The position numbers and the translations under genes were made by a program. A stretch of DNA of 12,194 nt, from NCBI GenBank assembly GCA_964584595.1, contig CAZPAM010000075.1:1-12194 (forward strand). The letters are read 5' to 3'. The DNA is from Scalindua sp964584595 (GTDB lineage: Bacteria; Planctomycetota; Brocadiia; Brocadiales; Scalinduaceae). Under the pieces are notes generated by a model that saw only the letters and a program-made list of their open reading frames with translations, did not search any database and was not told the origin of the DNA. Shown piece by piece: positions 1-6,477 of this stretch; the first letter of the stretch is position 1; each line of letters opens with the position of its first letter.

Positions 1-1
1 C

Positions 2-268
2 GCAGGGAAAGACGGCACCGAACAAGCAAGCCAACAAGATGGTCAGGGCGGTCAGGAAGAATCGCAAAGCGGAACCGAGCTTGCATCCGGTCAGGAAAAA
101 GAGTCAGGAGGAGCAGGGAAAGAAGGTGCCGAACAGACAACCCAAACCCAACAAGGGGGTCAGGGCAGCCAGGAAGAATCACAAAGCGGAACTGAGCTTG
201 CATCCGGACAGGAAAAAGAGTCAGGAGGAGCAGGAGAGGAAGGTACCGAACAATCAGGTCAGAAATCC
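2..268 (+). repeat. In-frame tandem repeat of ~39 codons in the low-complexity protein
   Basis: Units begin at about 2, 113 and 230, a spacing of 111 then 117 bp. The first spacing is two codons shorter because of an in-frame indel. Copies at 53 and 170 are nearly identical at DNA level (cAGGAAGAATCnCAAAGCGGA), with differences mostly at third positions. The third copy decays after about 13 codons. Repetition probably continues to the left of the window. Confidence 0.85.
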
Positions 269-1084
269 CAGGGTGGTAAAGAAGGTTCACAAGGTGCAGG
301 TAGCGCTATGGCGGCAAAGGGTGAGGGAAACGAAGCTGGTACAGAACCTGGAGAATCAGTGGCCTCACAAAAACAGCAAGGTGCGGGTGGGGATAAAGGT
401 GGTAAGGGTGAAGGGCCAGGCGAAGAAGAATCTTCACAGATGGCAGGTAAAAGCGGAGGCGAGGGCGATGGTGAGTCTGCTGAAGGAGCCGGGGATTCTA
501 TGCAGAAAGTAGCTGGACAAGGTCAGGATATGGGTGGAGGTGGAGGTAGTGGAGCGCTGAGCAGCGCTGATCTGAAAAATATGATTGCAAGTCAAATGGC
601 AAGTTTGTCCGGCCAGATCTCTACTCTGGAAAAGAAAATGGGAATGGATATTGGTGATATTATGGATGAGATCATGAGTATGCAGAATACAGGCAAACAG
701 GGAAATGGAGATACCGGGAAAAGTATCGAGGAGCAGATAAAAGAGCAATTGGGAGCAACAGGCGAAATGCCTTTGCCAGGCGGAGATAAGCCCGGAGAGC
801 AGTTATATTCTTCTGAACCGGAGAAGATTGTGACATCTGAAGGCGCTAAAAAAATGGAATTGAAAGTAGAGGGAGTCAAAGACGAACTTGGAACGGCAAG
901 AGAAACTATATCCACCGGCAAGGGAGAACCTGTTACTGCAAAACGAAGAAAACTCCCCACTGTAGGTTATGATGACACGGTAACATTAAGCGAAAAACAG
1001 GCGGAAGATGACGCAATGAGAAAGACTTCGATACCATTAGAGTATGAAGATATTATCAAGAAGATACATTCTGATAAGGAGTAA
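2..1084 (+). CDS. C-terminal part of a Gly/Gln/Glu/Ser-rich repeat protein upstream of moxR (5' truncated by window)
   Basis: The frame is open from base 2 to the stop at 1082-1084 (360 residues visible), so the true start lies left of the window; the ATG at 308 is internal. The first ~90 residues are tandem low-complexity repeats of about 39 residues (QEESQSGTELASGQEKESGG core, then GKEGAEQ-type), followed by more G/E/Q/K-rich sequence. From about residue 190 the chain becomes more ordered, with a short helical stretch (MIASQMASLSGQISTLEKKM), a D/M-rich helix and a final segment ending IPLEYEDIIKKIHSDKE. The last codons carry the AAGGAG that serves moxR 3 bp downstream, so the two genes are almost certainly co-transcribed. 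Large proteins with Q/G-rich linkers, such as DUF4175-type membrane proteins, precede moxR/DUF58 in some bacteria, and the ending resembles their 'P.eY' tails; this match is an impression only. Function unknown. Confidence 0.8.
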   Translation, partial: AGKDGTEQASQQDGQGGQEESQSGTELASGQEKESGGAGKEGAEQTTQTQQGGQGSQEESQSGTELASGQEKESGGAGEEGTEQSGQKSQGGKEGSQGAGSAMAAKGEGNEAGTEPGESVASQKQQGAGGDKGGKGEGPGEEESSQMAGKSGGEGDGESAEGAGDSMQKVAGQGQDMGGGGGSGALSSADLKNMIASQMASLSGQISTLEKKMGMDIGDIMDEIMSMQNTGKQGNGDTGKSIEEQIKEQLGATGEMPLPGGDKPGEQLYSSEPEKIVTSEGAKKMELKVEGVKDELGTARETISTGKGEPVTAKRRKLPTVGYDDTVTLSEKQAEDDAMRKTSIPLEYEDIIKKIHSDKE

Positions 1085-1087
1085 AAA

Positions 1088-2140
1088 GTGACAAATAAAG
1101 AGAAAAGTGATGATGTTGCTGGCATAAAGAAGGAAATAGATAAATTCAAAAGAGATTATAACCGCATTAGTGAAGAGATTGGCAAAGTAATAGTAGGGAA
1201 TAAGGACATTGTAAAGAAAATCTTAATAGCTTTCTTTGCAAATGGACACGTACTTCTTGAAGGCGTTCCGGGCCTGGGGAAGACCCTTCTTGTTAAGACA
1301 CTAAGTAAAGTACTGGGCTTTGGTTTTAAGAGAATACAATTTACACCTGATTTAATGCCGGCAGACATAACCGGTACGCAGATAGTTGTAGATAGGGGTG
1401 AAGGCAGAAAGGAATTCGAATTCTCACCAGGCCCTCTTTTTACTAATATTCTTCTTGCAGACGAAATCAATCGTGCGACACCAAAGACACAATCGGCTAT
1501 GCTGGAAGCTATGGAAGAAAGGCAGGTCACCGTTGGAGGAAAAACGTATAGATTGAAAGACCCATTCTTTGTCATGGCAACTCAGAATCCTATAGAGATG
1601 GAAGGTACTTATACATTGCCGGAAGCACAGATGGACAGGTTTTTCTTCAGATTGCACATATCTTTTCCGAAATTTGATGAACTGAAGGGTATACTGAGGC
1701 AAACGACTGCCAATGAAAGTCACGCTATCAAGCCTGTTTTTGATTCCGGTTCGGCCGTAAAAAGGGTTGCTGAAATGAGAAAGCTGGTAAGAGATGTTCT
1801 CGTTTCGTCAAAAGTGGAGGACTATATCACCGGTATTGTACTGGCAACTCATCCAAACAGCAGAGAAGAAGGTAAGCCAAAGCCTGATGAAGGTGGCGCT
1901 ACAGATTACACAGAACGGTACATAACCTTCGGGGCAAGTCCTCGTGGTGCACAGGCTATAGTTTTAGCGGCAAAGGTAAATGCCCTCTTAGATGACAGGG
2001 CTAATATAAGTTTTGAAGATGTCGATAAGATCGCTGTGTCTGCGCTGAATCATAGAATACTCTTAAATTTTGAGGCAGATGCAGATAATATAAAATCTGA
2101 ACAAATTATAGAAAAAATATTAGAAAAAGTAGAGAAGTAG
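1088..2140 (+). CDS. moxR: MoxR-family AAA+ ATPase
   Basis: 350 residues, the usual length for the MoxR-proper subfamily. Motifs seen: Walker A GVPGLGKT (59-66), Walker B ILLADEIN (121-128, catalytic D125/E126), sensor-1 ATQNP (164-168), the MoxR signature LPEAQMDRF with its arginine (177-185), and a C-terminal lid with GASPRGAQA. Family members are cytoplasmic ATP-driven chaperones thought to insert cofactors or remodel partner complexes that contain VWA-domain proteins; the adjacent DUF58 gene is such a partner. The start is GTG at 1088, chosen because AAGGAG at 1076-1081 lies 6 nt upstream and no better start is near. The SD lies inside the last codons of the preceding gene and the DUF58 start is 2 nt after this stop, so all three are one operon with translational coupling. 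The substrate cannot be inferred. Confidence 0.95.
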   Translation: MTNKEKSDDVAGIKKEIDKFKRDYNRISEEIGKVIVGNKDIVKKILIAFFANGHVLLEGVPGLGKTLLVKTLSKVLGFGFKRIQFTPDLMPADITGTQIVVDRGEGRKEFEFSPGPLFTNILLADEINRATPKTQSAMLEAMEERQVTVGGKTYRLKDPFFVMATQNPIEMEGTYTLPEAQMDRFFFRLHISFPKFDELKGILRQTTANESHAIKPVFDSGSAVKRVAEMRKLVRDVLVSSKVEDYITGIVLATHPNSREEGKPKPDEGGATDYTERYITFGASPRGAQAIVLAAKVNALLDDRANISFEDVDKIAVSALNHRILLNFEADADNIKSEQIIEKILEKVEK

Positions 2141-2142
2141 AT

Positions 2143-3066
2143 ATGGGTGAAACCGGTTACGCACTTGGAGACATTTTCGACGCCAAATTCCTGAGAAAAC
2201 TCGAATCTCTGTGTATTGAATGTAAGAAAACTTATGCCGGGGTCAGGAAGGGCAGTTATGAGGCAGTCAATAAGAAGGGGACAAGTATTGAATTTGCCGA
2301 TTACCAGGAGTATATGCCCGGAGATGATTTTAGATACATAGATTGGAATATTTATGGGCGCCTTGACAAACTGTTAGTAAAGACCTTCAAGGAGGAAGAG
2401 GAACTGTCTGTTCACATCTTGTTCGATGTGAGCCGGTCTATGTTGTTTCCAAAGGAAGACAAGAAATTTGATTATGCTAAAGATCTTGTAATCGCCCTGA
2501 GCTATATAGCCTTATCAAGCAAGAACAGTGTAAGGTTGGCAACAATGGCTGATACAGACAAGGTTTCCGGGAACAGGACTCCTTTCTTCCAGCAGAAAGC
2601 GAATATCTTTGTAATAGCAGACTTTCTAAATAAGGTTACGCCGCAAGGAGAACTGGATTTTATTGATTACATTTCAAAATATATATATGAGGTAAAGGGG
2701 AGAAGGGGTACGGTTGTTGTTATCTCGGATTTTATGATGAAACCGGAAATCTATACCAAAGGGCTAAATTTCCTGAGATTTAAAAATTTTGATATCAAGG
2801 TCATACAAATCCTGGGAGCAAATGAACTAAACCCGTTTGGAAAGGAAAAAAGAAGACAGGTGGTTGACGTAGAGACAAACAAAAGGATGAACATAAACTT
2901 ATCAGAAGCAAATCTCAAGAAATACAAAGCTTCCATAGAAGAACACAACCAGCGTCTGAGGCACTTCTGCAGGATGAACAGAATAATTTATTCACTGGCT
3001 AAAACAAACGTAAAGTTTGAAGATTTCATACTGCGAGATTTGCCGAAAATAGGATTCATAAGATAA
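2143..3066 (+). CDS. DUF58 domain protein (VWA-like partner of MoxR)
   Basis: 307 residues, typical of the soluble DUF58 form without membrane segments. The DUF58 core is clear: FADYQEYMPGDDFRYIDWNIYGR (51-73), followed by a VWA-like beta strand with a MIDAS-type DxSxS, DVSRS (95-99), and a second hydrophobic strand ending in aspartate, VVVISDF (191-197). The family is found next to moxR and is thought to act with it in assembling or activating an envelope or metal-containing complex; direct biochemistry is sparse. The start is 2 nt after the moxR stop with only a weak SD, so translation is probably coupled. The operon ends here: no BatA/BatB VWA membrane proteins or TPR gene follow, which is shorter than many moxR clusters. 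Confidence 0.93.
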   Translation: MGETGYALGDIFDAKFLRKLESLCIECKKTYAGVRKGSYEAVNKKGTSIEFADYQEYMPGDDFRYIDWNIYGRLDKLLVKTFKEEEELSVHILFDVSRSMLFPKEDKKFDYAKDLVIALSYIALSSKNSVRLATMADTDKVSGNRTPFFQQKANIFVIADFLNKVTPQGELDFIDYISKYIYEVKGRRGTVVVISDFMMKPEIYTKGLNFLRFKNFDIKVIQILGANELNPFGKEKRRQVVDVETNKRMNINLSEANLKKYKASIEEHNQRLRHFCRMNRIIYSLAKTNVKFEDFILRDLPKIGFIR

Positions 3067-3180
3067 AGGGGGTAAAAGGGTACAGCACAAAGCAAACCTG
3101 AAAATTAAAATAATATTTTCTATTGCTTTAATGTTTAATGTGTGATAGTGTATTTCTTAGTTGGTTGTTATGTTGTTCAG

Positions 3181-3196
3181 TATATACGCGTATATA
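3181..3196. repeat. Perfect 16-bp palindrome before a terminator
   Basis: TATATACGCGTATATA is a perfect palindrome directly abutting the 5' arm of the terminator at 3197. It could be an operator for the downstream cold-shock gene or an AT-rich cruciform. There is no independent evidence of binding. Confidence 0.5.
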
Positions 3197-3240
3197 AAGG
3201 CTGCAAGATTTCCAATCTTGTGGCCTTTTTTTATTTTTTT
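3197..3240 (+). terminator. Intrinsic terminator after the moxR-DUF58 operon (or attenuator before csp)
   Basis: The 5' arm AAGGCTGCAAGATT (3197-3210), a 3-nt loop TCC and the 3' arm AATCTTGTGGCCTT (3214-3227) give a 14-bp stem with two G-U pairs. It is followed by T-rich sequence to 3240. It lies 130 bp after the DUF58 stop and only 35 bp before the cold-shock gene. No convincing promoter is visible between it and that gene, so an attenuator-like role in a csp 5' UTR is possible. Confidence 0.85.
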
Positions 3241-3274
3241 ACCTTTTTATTAATTAAAGGGGGTGATTTTCAGT

Positions 3275-3475
3275 ATGCCGACAGGTACAGTTAAATGGTT
3301 CAGCGACTCAAAGGGCTTTGGCTTCATTACTCCGGAAGAAGGAGAAGATGTCTTTGTTCACCATTCTGCAATCCAGTCTGATGGTTTTAAAAGCCTTTCA
3401 GAAGGAGATAAGGTAGAGTTTGATGTCGAACAGGGCGAAAAGGGCAGTAAGGCCTCAAATGTTGTCAAGTTATAA
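3275..3475 (+). CDS. Cold-shock-domain protein (CspA family)
   Basis: 66 residues covering one complete cold-shock domain, an OB-fold that binds single-stranded RNA/DNA and melts RNA structure in the cytoplasm. RNP1 KGFGFIT and RNP2 VFVHHSA are both intact, as are the opening TGTVKWF and the closing KASNVV strand. I choose ATG 3275 over GTG 3263 because AAAGGGGGTG (3257-3266) gives an SD at normal spacing to 3275 and the family starts right before TGTVKWF; the GTG lies inside that SD. It is monocistronic: a terminator lies on each side. No cold-shock-type long leader with a cold box could be recognised. Confidence 0.95.
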   Translation: MPTGTVKWFSDSKGFGFITPEEGEDVFVHHSAIQSDGFKSLSEGDKVEFDVEQGEKGSKASNVVKL

Positions 3476-3586
3476 ATATATTATAATGCATACTCATATA
3501 TTTTATACTGTATACTCTATCGAAAAATAGTTGTATATATAAATAATATAGAGTAGTTGTAAAATATTATTGTAATGATAACGTAT

Positions 3587-3626
3587 AAGCCCCCAATATC
3601 CATGAAGGATATCGGGGGCTTTTTTT
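3587..3626 (+). terminator. Strong intrinsic terminator after csp
   Basis: The 5' arm AAGCCCCCAATATCC (3587-3601), loop ATGAA and the 3' arm GGATATCGGGGGCTT (3607-3621) give a 15-bp stem with a single A/C mismatch. It is followed by a T run to 3626. It separates the cold-shock gene from the RRM gene. The 110 bp between csp and the hairpin is AT-rich and holds a weak 8-bp inverted repeat (TACTCTAT at 3513, ATAGAGTA at 3548). Confidence 0.93.
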
Positions 3627-3714
3627 ATATATGCAGAAAATAAAGAAAGCTGGTAGAATACGCTAAAAGTAATGTCAGTTTAAGTGCAGCATTATTGTTT
3701 GAAAGGAAAGCAGA

Positions 3715-4116
3715 ATGAAGGTCTATGTGGGAAATATGTCAGCCGACACTACTGAAGAGGATTTAAAGCTTGCCTGTGAAGAGTTCGGTAAGGTTGAATC
3801 CGCCACAATCATAAAAGACAAGCTTAGTAGTGAGCCAAAAGTATTTGGATACGTGGAGATGTCCTCAAAAGCTGAAGCGCAGGCTGTTATTGACGGGCTG
3901 AATGGTAAAGAGTTAAAGGGGAGAACGCTTAAAGTGAATGATGCACGTCCCCGCACCGAGAATTTTAGAGCCGGCAGGGGAGGATTCGGCGGCGGCAAGA
4001 GAGAAGGATTCGGCGGCGGTAAAGGAGGAAGGTACGGCGGCGGCAAGGGAGGATATGGCGGAGGCGGCAAGGGAGGCTTCAGTGGCGGCCGCAGGGGTGG
4101 AGGACGGGGAAGGTAA
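3715..4116 (+). CDS. RRM RNA-binding protein with glycine-rich RGG/GGK-like tail
   Basis: 133 residues. One RNA-recognition motif spans about 1-80: RNP2 VYVGNM (3-8) and RNP1 KVFGYVEM (42-49), with the aromatic residues that stack on RNA bases (Y4, F44, Y46). Residues 86-133 form a Gly-rich, Arg/Lys/Tyr/Phe-containing tail with repeated FGGGK, YGGGK and GGRGGG elements. This layout matches the small glycine-tailed RRM proteins of cyanobacteria and some other bacteria, several of which are cold-regulated; the role of this one is inferred to be RNA chaperoning or RNA localisation. AAGGA at about 3703-3707 gives a good SD for the ATG. It lies downstream of the csp terminator, so it has its own transcription unit. 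The tail is GC-richer than its surroundings because of GGC/GGA codons. Confidence 0.93.
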   Translation: MKVYVGNMSADTTEEDLKLACEEFGKVESATIIKDKLSSEPKVFGYVEMSSKAEAQAVIDGLNGKELKGRTLKVNDARPRTENFRAGRGGFGGGKREGFGGGKGGRYGGGKGGYGGGGKGGFSGGRRGGGRGR

Positions 4117-4330
4117 TAGAGAACTAAAGTAGAAAGTAAGTGACTAAAGTGAGCTAAAGATTAAAGTGCCTAAAGAAGAGTAAATGAAGTCAATAGTCAG
4201 TAGTCATTCGTAATTCGTTTTTTTCCCTTTACCTTTTAATCCGTGTTTTATCCGTGGCTAAATTTCTCTTTTGCTTTTTTACTTCAACATTCAACATTCC
4301 TTGTTCGACGTTCGATATTCGTTTTGTCTG
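4117..4330. repeat. Intergenic region with heptad-periodic repeats (convergent gene ends)
   Basis: This lies between the convergent RRM and decarboxylase genes. CTAAAG recurs at 4124, 4144, 4154 and 4170. A strict 7-bp periodic tract runs 4190-4217 (TCAATAG, then TCAGTAG, then TCATTCG, then TAATTCG). A second runs 4283-4324, six units all starting TTC (TTCAACA twice, then TTCCTTG, TTCGACG, TTCGATA, TTCGTTT). Between them is a repeated ATCCGTG (about 4242 and 4250). No hairpin terminator for either gene is evident. Confidence 0.7.
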
Positions 4331-5968
4331 TTATTTAACTCTTTTTCCCATAGCGCTTGTTATACGTTGTAGAGCCGGAGAGCTGTCTTTCGGGTCTATA
4401 TGGACATCCAGGATGCAGAAGCTTTCCGCATATTTATGTATATTCTGTAAGACCTCCTCTAATTGATCTTCAGTCTTAATATCAAACCCCATGCCCGTAC
4501 CAAGGATTTCAGGTATGCGGCTGTAGTTCCAATAAAGTATATCATTAAACGGGCCATCCAACATCGGCCGCTCAGTTCCATAACCTCTATTATTCAGGAC
4601 TACGACTATCGGATTAAGATTAAATCTGGCAATCGTTGACAGCTCCATACCCGTCATCTGAAAAGCGCCGTCTCCCACTAATACCAGGGGACGCAGTTCC
4701 GGGTTTGCCATCTGGACACCTATACTTGCCGGTACAGCAAATCCTAACGATGCATAGTACGCGGGTGACAAGAACTCGGTTTTACTGTGAATTGTCATAT
4801 CGATGGCAGAGAATATCGCGTCCCCTATGTCTGCGATAACAACAGTATTGTCGTCCAGGAAAGAATTAAGACGTTGATACAGATACTGTAGAGTAATTGC
4901 CTTGCCGGAAACCGGACTGACCTGTAGGATAGGAGGTGGGTGTGGAGTATCAGTCGTCTCCCGGGAACAGATATTTGCTTCTAAGAGTCCCTTTATGAAA
5001 TCCTCCATGTATATCTCTTCGTATGTATGGTAGTGAACAGAAATCTTTTCACTTGTAACATAGATTGAACGTCCCTGATCGAGATGGGCCGAAAACATTC
5101 CAAGATTAATATCTGTCATAAATGTACCAAGAAGTATCAGGCAATCGCTTGACTCGACATATTTCATTACCTCTTCGCGGCCTATTTCAGCACAATAAAC
5201 CCCGAGATACAATTTGTGATTCTCACTGATTACAGACTTGCTGAGCAGTGTGGAAGCAACCGGTATGTGGGTAGATTCTATAAACCGAAGCAAGTCATCC
5301 TGAAGCCCGAAACGGTGCATCTCTATACCGGCAATGATTACGGGTTTTTTCGAAGTATTAATAAACTTTTTTGCTTCACTCAGGGCTTCATCAAGCTCGT
5401 TATTATTGCTCGACACGGGCGTTGGTTTAGGCAGATGGTCCGGAGAGACTGTAACATCAACCATGTCGCGCGGCACTTCAATATATACCGGTCTTTTATA
5501 GCGCATTGCCGCATTCAACACACGGTCTATTTCACGACACGCAGTCTGTGGGTCGTCGAGTACGGTTGAAGCTACAGTGAACTGTTCATATACCTTTAAC
5601 TGTGTGTCAAAGTCCCTGACTTTGTGATGTAATAGAGGCGACTTTAAGCGCTCATTAGTGCCCGGTGATCCGCTGACTACAACAACAGGGGATTTCTCTG
5701 CGAAGGCCTGTGCTGTCGTATTGGCCACCTTTAGGCCGCCGACACAATAGGTAACACAAACCGCTCCCATACCGTTGATTCTGGCATAAGCGTCAGCCGC
5801 GAAACCTGCCCCCTGTTCATCGCATGTGTTTACCACCTGCAATTCACTGCAATCCATGTCACCAAACAGCCCCAACGCGTAGTCCCCGGGTATACCGAAT
5901 ACGTGCCGTACACCAAAACCACGCAACCGTTGAATGAGATATCCACTAATAGTAAGTTTAGTATTCAT
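4331..5968 (-). CDS. ThDP-dependent 2-keto-acid decarboxylase (pyruvate/indolepyruvate decarboxylase family)
   Basis: 545 residues from ATG 5968. The PYR domain has GIPGDY with D29 and the ThDP-activating glutamate in DEQGAGFAADAYAR (E51). LLHHK gives the His-His pair (114-115) typical of pyruvate/indolepyruvate decarboxylases. A middle domain lies at about 190-330. The PP domain has GDGAFQ (432-437), NN at 459-460 closing the ThDP/Mg motif, and GYGTE (E466), the counterpart of the catalytic Glu in yeast and Zymomonas PDC. It should decarboxylate a 2-keto acid non-oxidatively to an aldehyde; whether the substrate is pyruvate, phenylpyruvate, indolepyruvate or a branched-chain acid cannot be read off. 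A longer frame begins at ATG 6034, but that lies in repeat DNA, has no SD, and the extra 22 residues are unlike the family. ATG 5968 starts right before the usual TISGYLI-type N-terminus. Single gene, convergent with the RRM gene. Confidence 0.93.
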   Translation of the reverse strand: MNTKLTISGYLIQRLRGFGVRHVFGIPGDYALGLFGDMDCSELQVVNTCDEQGAGFAADAYARINGMGAVCVTYCVGGLKVANTTAQAFAEKSPVVVVSGSPGTNERLKSPLLHHKVRDFDTQLKVYEQFTVASTVLDDPQTACREIDRVLNAAMRYKRPVYIEVPRDMVDVTVSPDHLPKPTPVSSNNNELDEALSEAKKFINTSKKPVIIAGIEMHRFGLQDDLLRFIESTHIPVASTLLSKSVISENHKLYLGVYCAEIGREEVMKYVESSDCLILLGTFMTDINLGMFSAHLDQGRSIYVTSEKISVHYHTYEEIYMEDFIKGLLEANICSRETTDTPHPPPILQVSPVSGKAITLQYLYQRLNSFLDDNTVVIADIGDAIFSAIDMTIHSKTEFLSPAYYASLGFAVPASIGVQMANPELRPLVLVGDGAFQMTGMELSTIARFNLNPIVVVLNNRGYGTERPMLDGPFNDILYWNYSRIPEILGTGMGFDIKTEDQLEEVLQNIHKYAESFCILDVHIDPKDSSPALQRITSAMGKRVK

Positions 5969-5980
5969 GGCTCTAAATTT

Positions 5981-6009
5981 ATGATAAGTCTGTTTAATAC
6001 CAAAATCAA
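5981..6009 (-). promoter_or_regulatory. Candidate sigma-70-type promoter of the decarboxylase gene
   Basis: Read on the minus strand: TTGATT (6009-6004), 17-nt spacer, TATCAT (5986-5981). Only 12 nt separate the -10 element from the ATG at 5968, so the transcript would be nearly leaderless, consistent with the absence of a good SD (only AGAG). It also excludes the upstream ATG 6034 as the start. Identified by consensus match only. Confidence 0.45.
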
Positions 6010-6030
6010 GGTGAAAAAGGCCATATTTGG

Positions 6031-6133
6031 TCATTAGTCAGTAGTCATTGGTCATTTGCCATTAGTGTCAATTCGTGCTAATTCGAGTCTTTCAATCTAC
6101 AAACAACAATCGTCAATATTCAATCCTCAATCC
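6031..6133. repeat. Two heptad-periodic intergenic repeat tracts
   Basis: Tract 1 (6031-6065) has five 7-bp units: TCATTAG, then TCAGTAG, TCATTGG, TCATTTG and CCATTAG. Tract 2 (6092-6133) has six units: TCAATCT, ACAAACA, ACAATCG, TCAATAT, then TCAATCC twice. Between them AATTCGTG and AATTCGAG repeat. The 15-mer TAGTCAGTAGTCATT in tract 1 is identical to one at 4195-4209. Confidence 0.75.
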
Positions 6134-6392
6134 TCCTTCTCCCAAATGTGGGGTGGAATCCCCCAGATGAGGGGTTTTCCTGGGGGTTATTCATAACCTG
6201 TTTATATTCCAGTAAATACCGCAAATTTTAGAGACAATTCTCCGAATTGCCTGGGATAAATCCCCCCACCCTGCATACGTCAGATTAGGCCACCATCACC
6301 CTCTCCATGACATATTTTTAATTTTTTAAGTTGCGTACCATCAATGTGATAGGAGGGAGAGCTTCTAATGGTTTTGGCGAAAAAAATAACTT
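6134..6392. other. Non-coding region upstream of the hendecad-protein gene with two inverted repeats
   Basis: No gene is seen apart from a possible 14-codon ORF (6368-6412) preceded by AGGAGGG. Inverted repeat A: CCCCCAG (6160-6166) and CTGGGGG (6180-6186), arms about two helical turns apart. Inverted repeat B: CAATTC, spacer TCC, GAATTG (6235-6249), perfect. They lie roughly 220 and 155 bp upstream of the sigma-54-like element, a range where enhancer-binding proteins often bind. That role is an inference from position and symmetry. Confidence 0.45.
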
Positions 6393-6407
6393 TGGCACAT
6401 AGTTTGA
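6393..6407 (+). promoter_or_regulatory. Candidate sigma-54 (-24/-12) promoter
   Basis: TGGCAC (6393-6398), 5-nt spacer, TTGA (6404-6407). The consensus is TGGCAC-N5-TTGC. The -24 element and spacing are perfect; the -12 element has A instead of the usually invariant C. Initiation would fall near 6418, giving a ~60-nt leader carrying the AGGAGGA SD of the next gene. No sigma-70 alternative of similar quality was found. Confidence 0.42.
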
Positions 6408-6477
6408 GTTAAGAGGGGTTGTAAAAATTAGGGAAAACCAGAATTTATTAACTTTTTTGATGTAGGAGGAACAAACT

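Noticed and set aside
39..512. 157-codon + strand frame at the left edge
   Set aside because: The frame starting at base 2 is continuous with the 3' gene and carries the repeat and the moxR coupling; this K/R-rich frame is its out-of-frame shadow.
3123..3151. Possible promoter TTGCTT-N17-TAGTGT upstream of csp
   Set aside because: Only 3 of 6 matches in each hexamer and it lies before the terminator; chance in AT-rich DNA.
3263..3274. GTG start four codons upstream in the cold-shock gene
   Set aside because: The GTG is part of the SD itself; ATG 3275 has correct spacing and matches the family N-terminus.
4190..4324. CRISPR-like appearance of regular short repeats
   Set aside because: The period is 7 bp with no 28-37 bp repeat and spacer pattern and no cas genes; these are heptamer tracts.
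5969..6034. 22-residue N-terminal extension of the decarboxylase from ATG 6034
   Set aside because: It starts inside heptad repeat DNA, has no SD, would lie upstream of the candidate promoter, and family N-termini align with the start at 5968.
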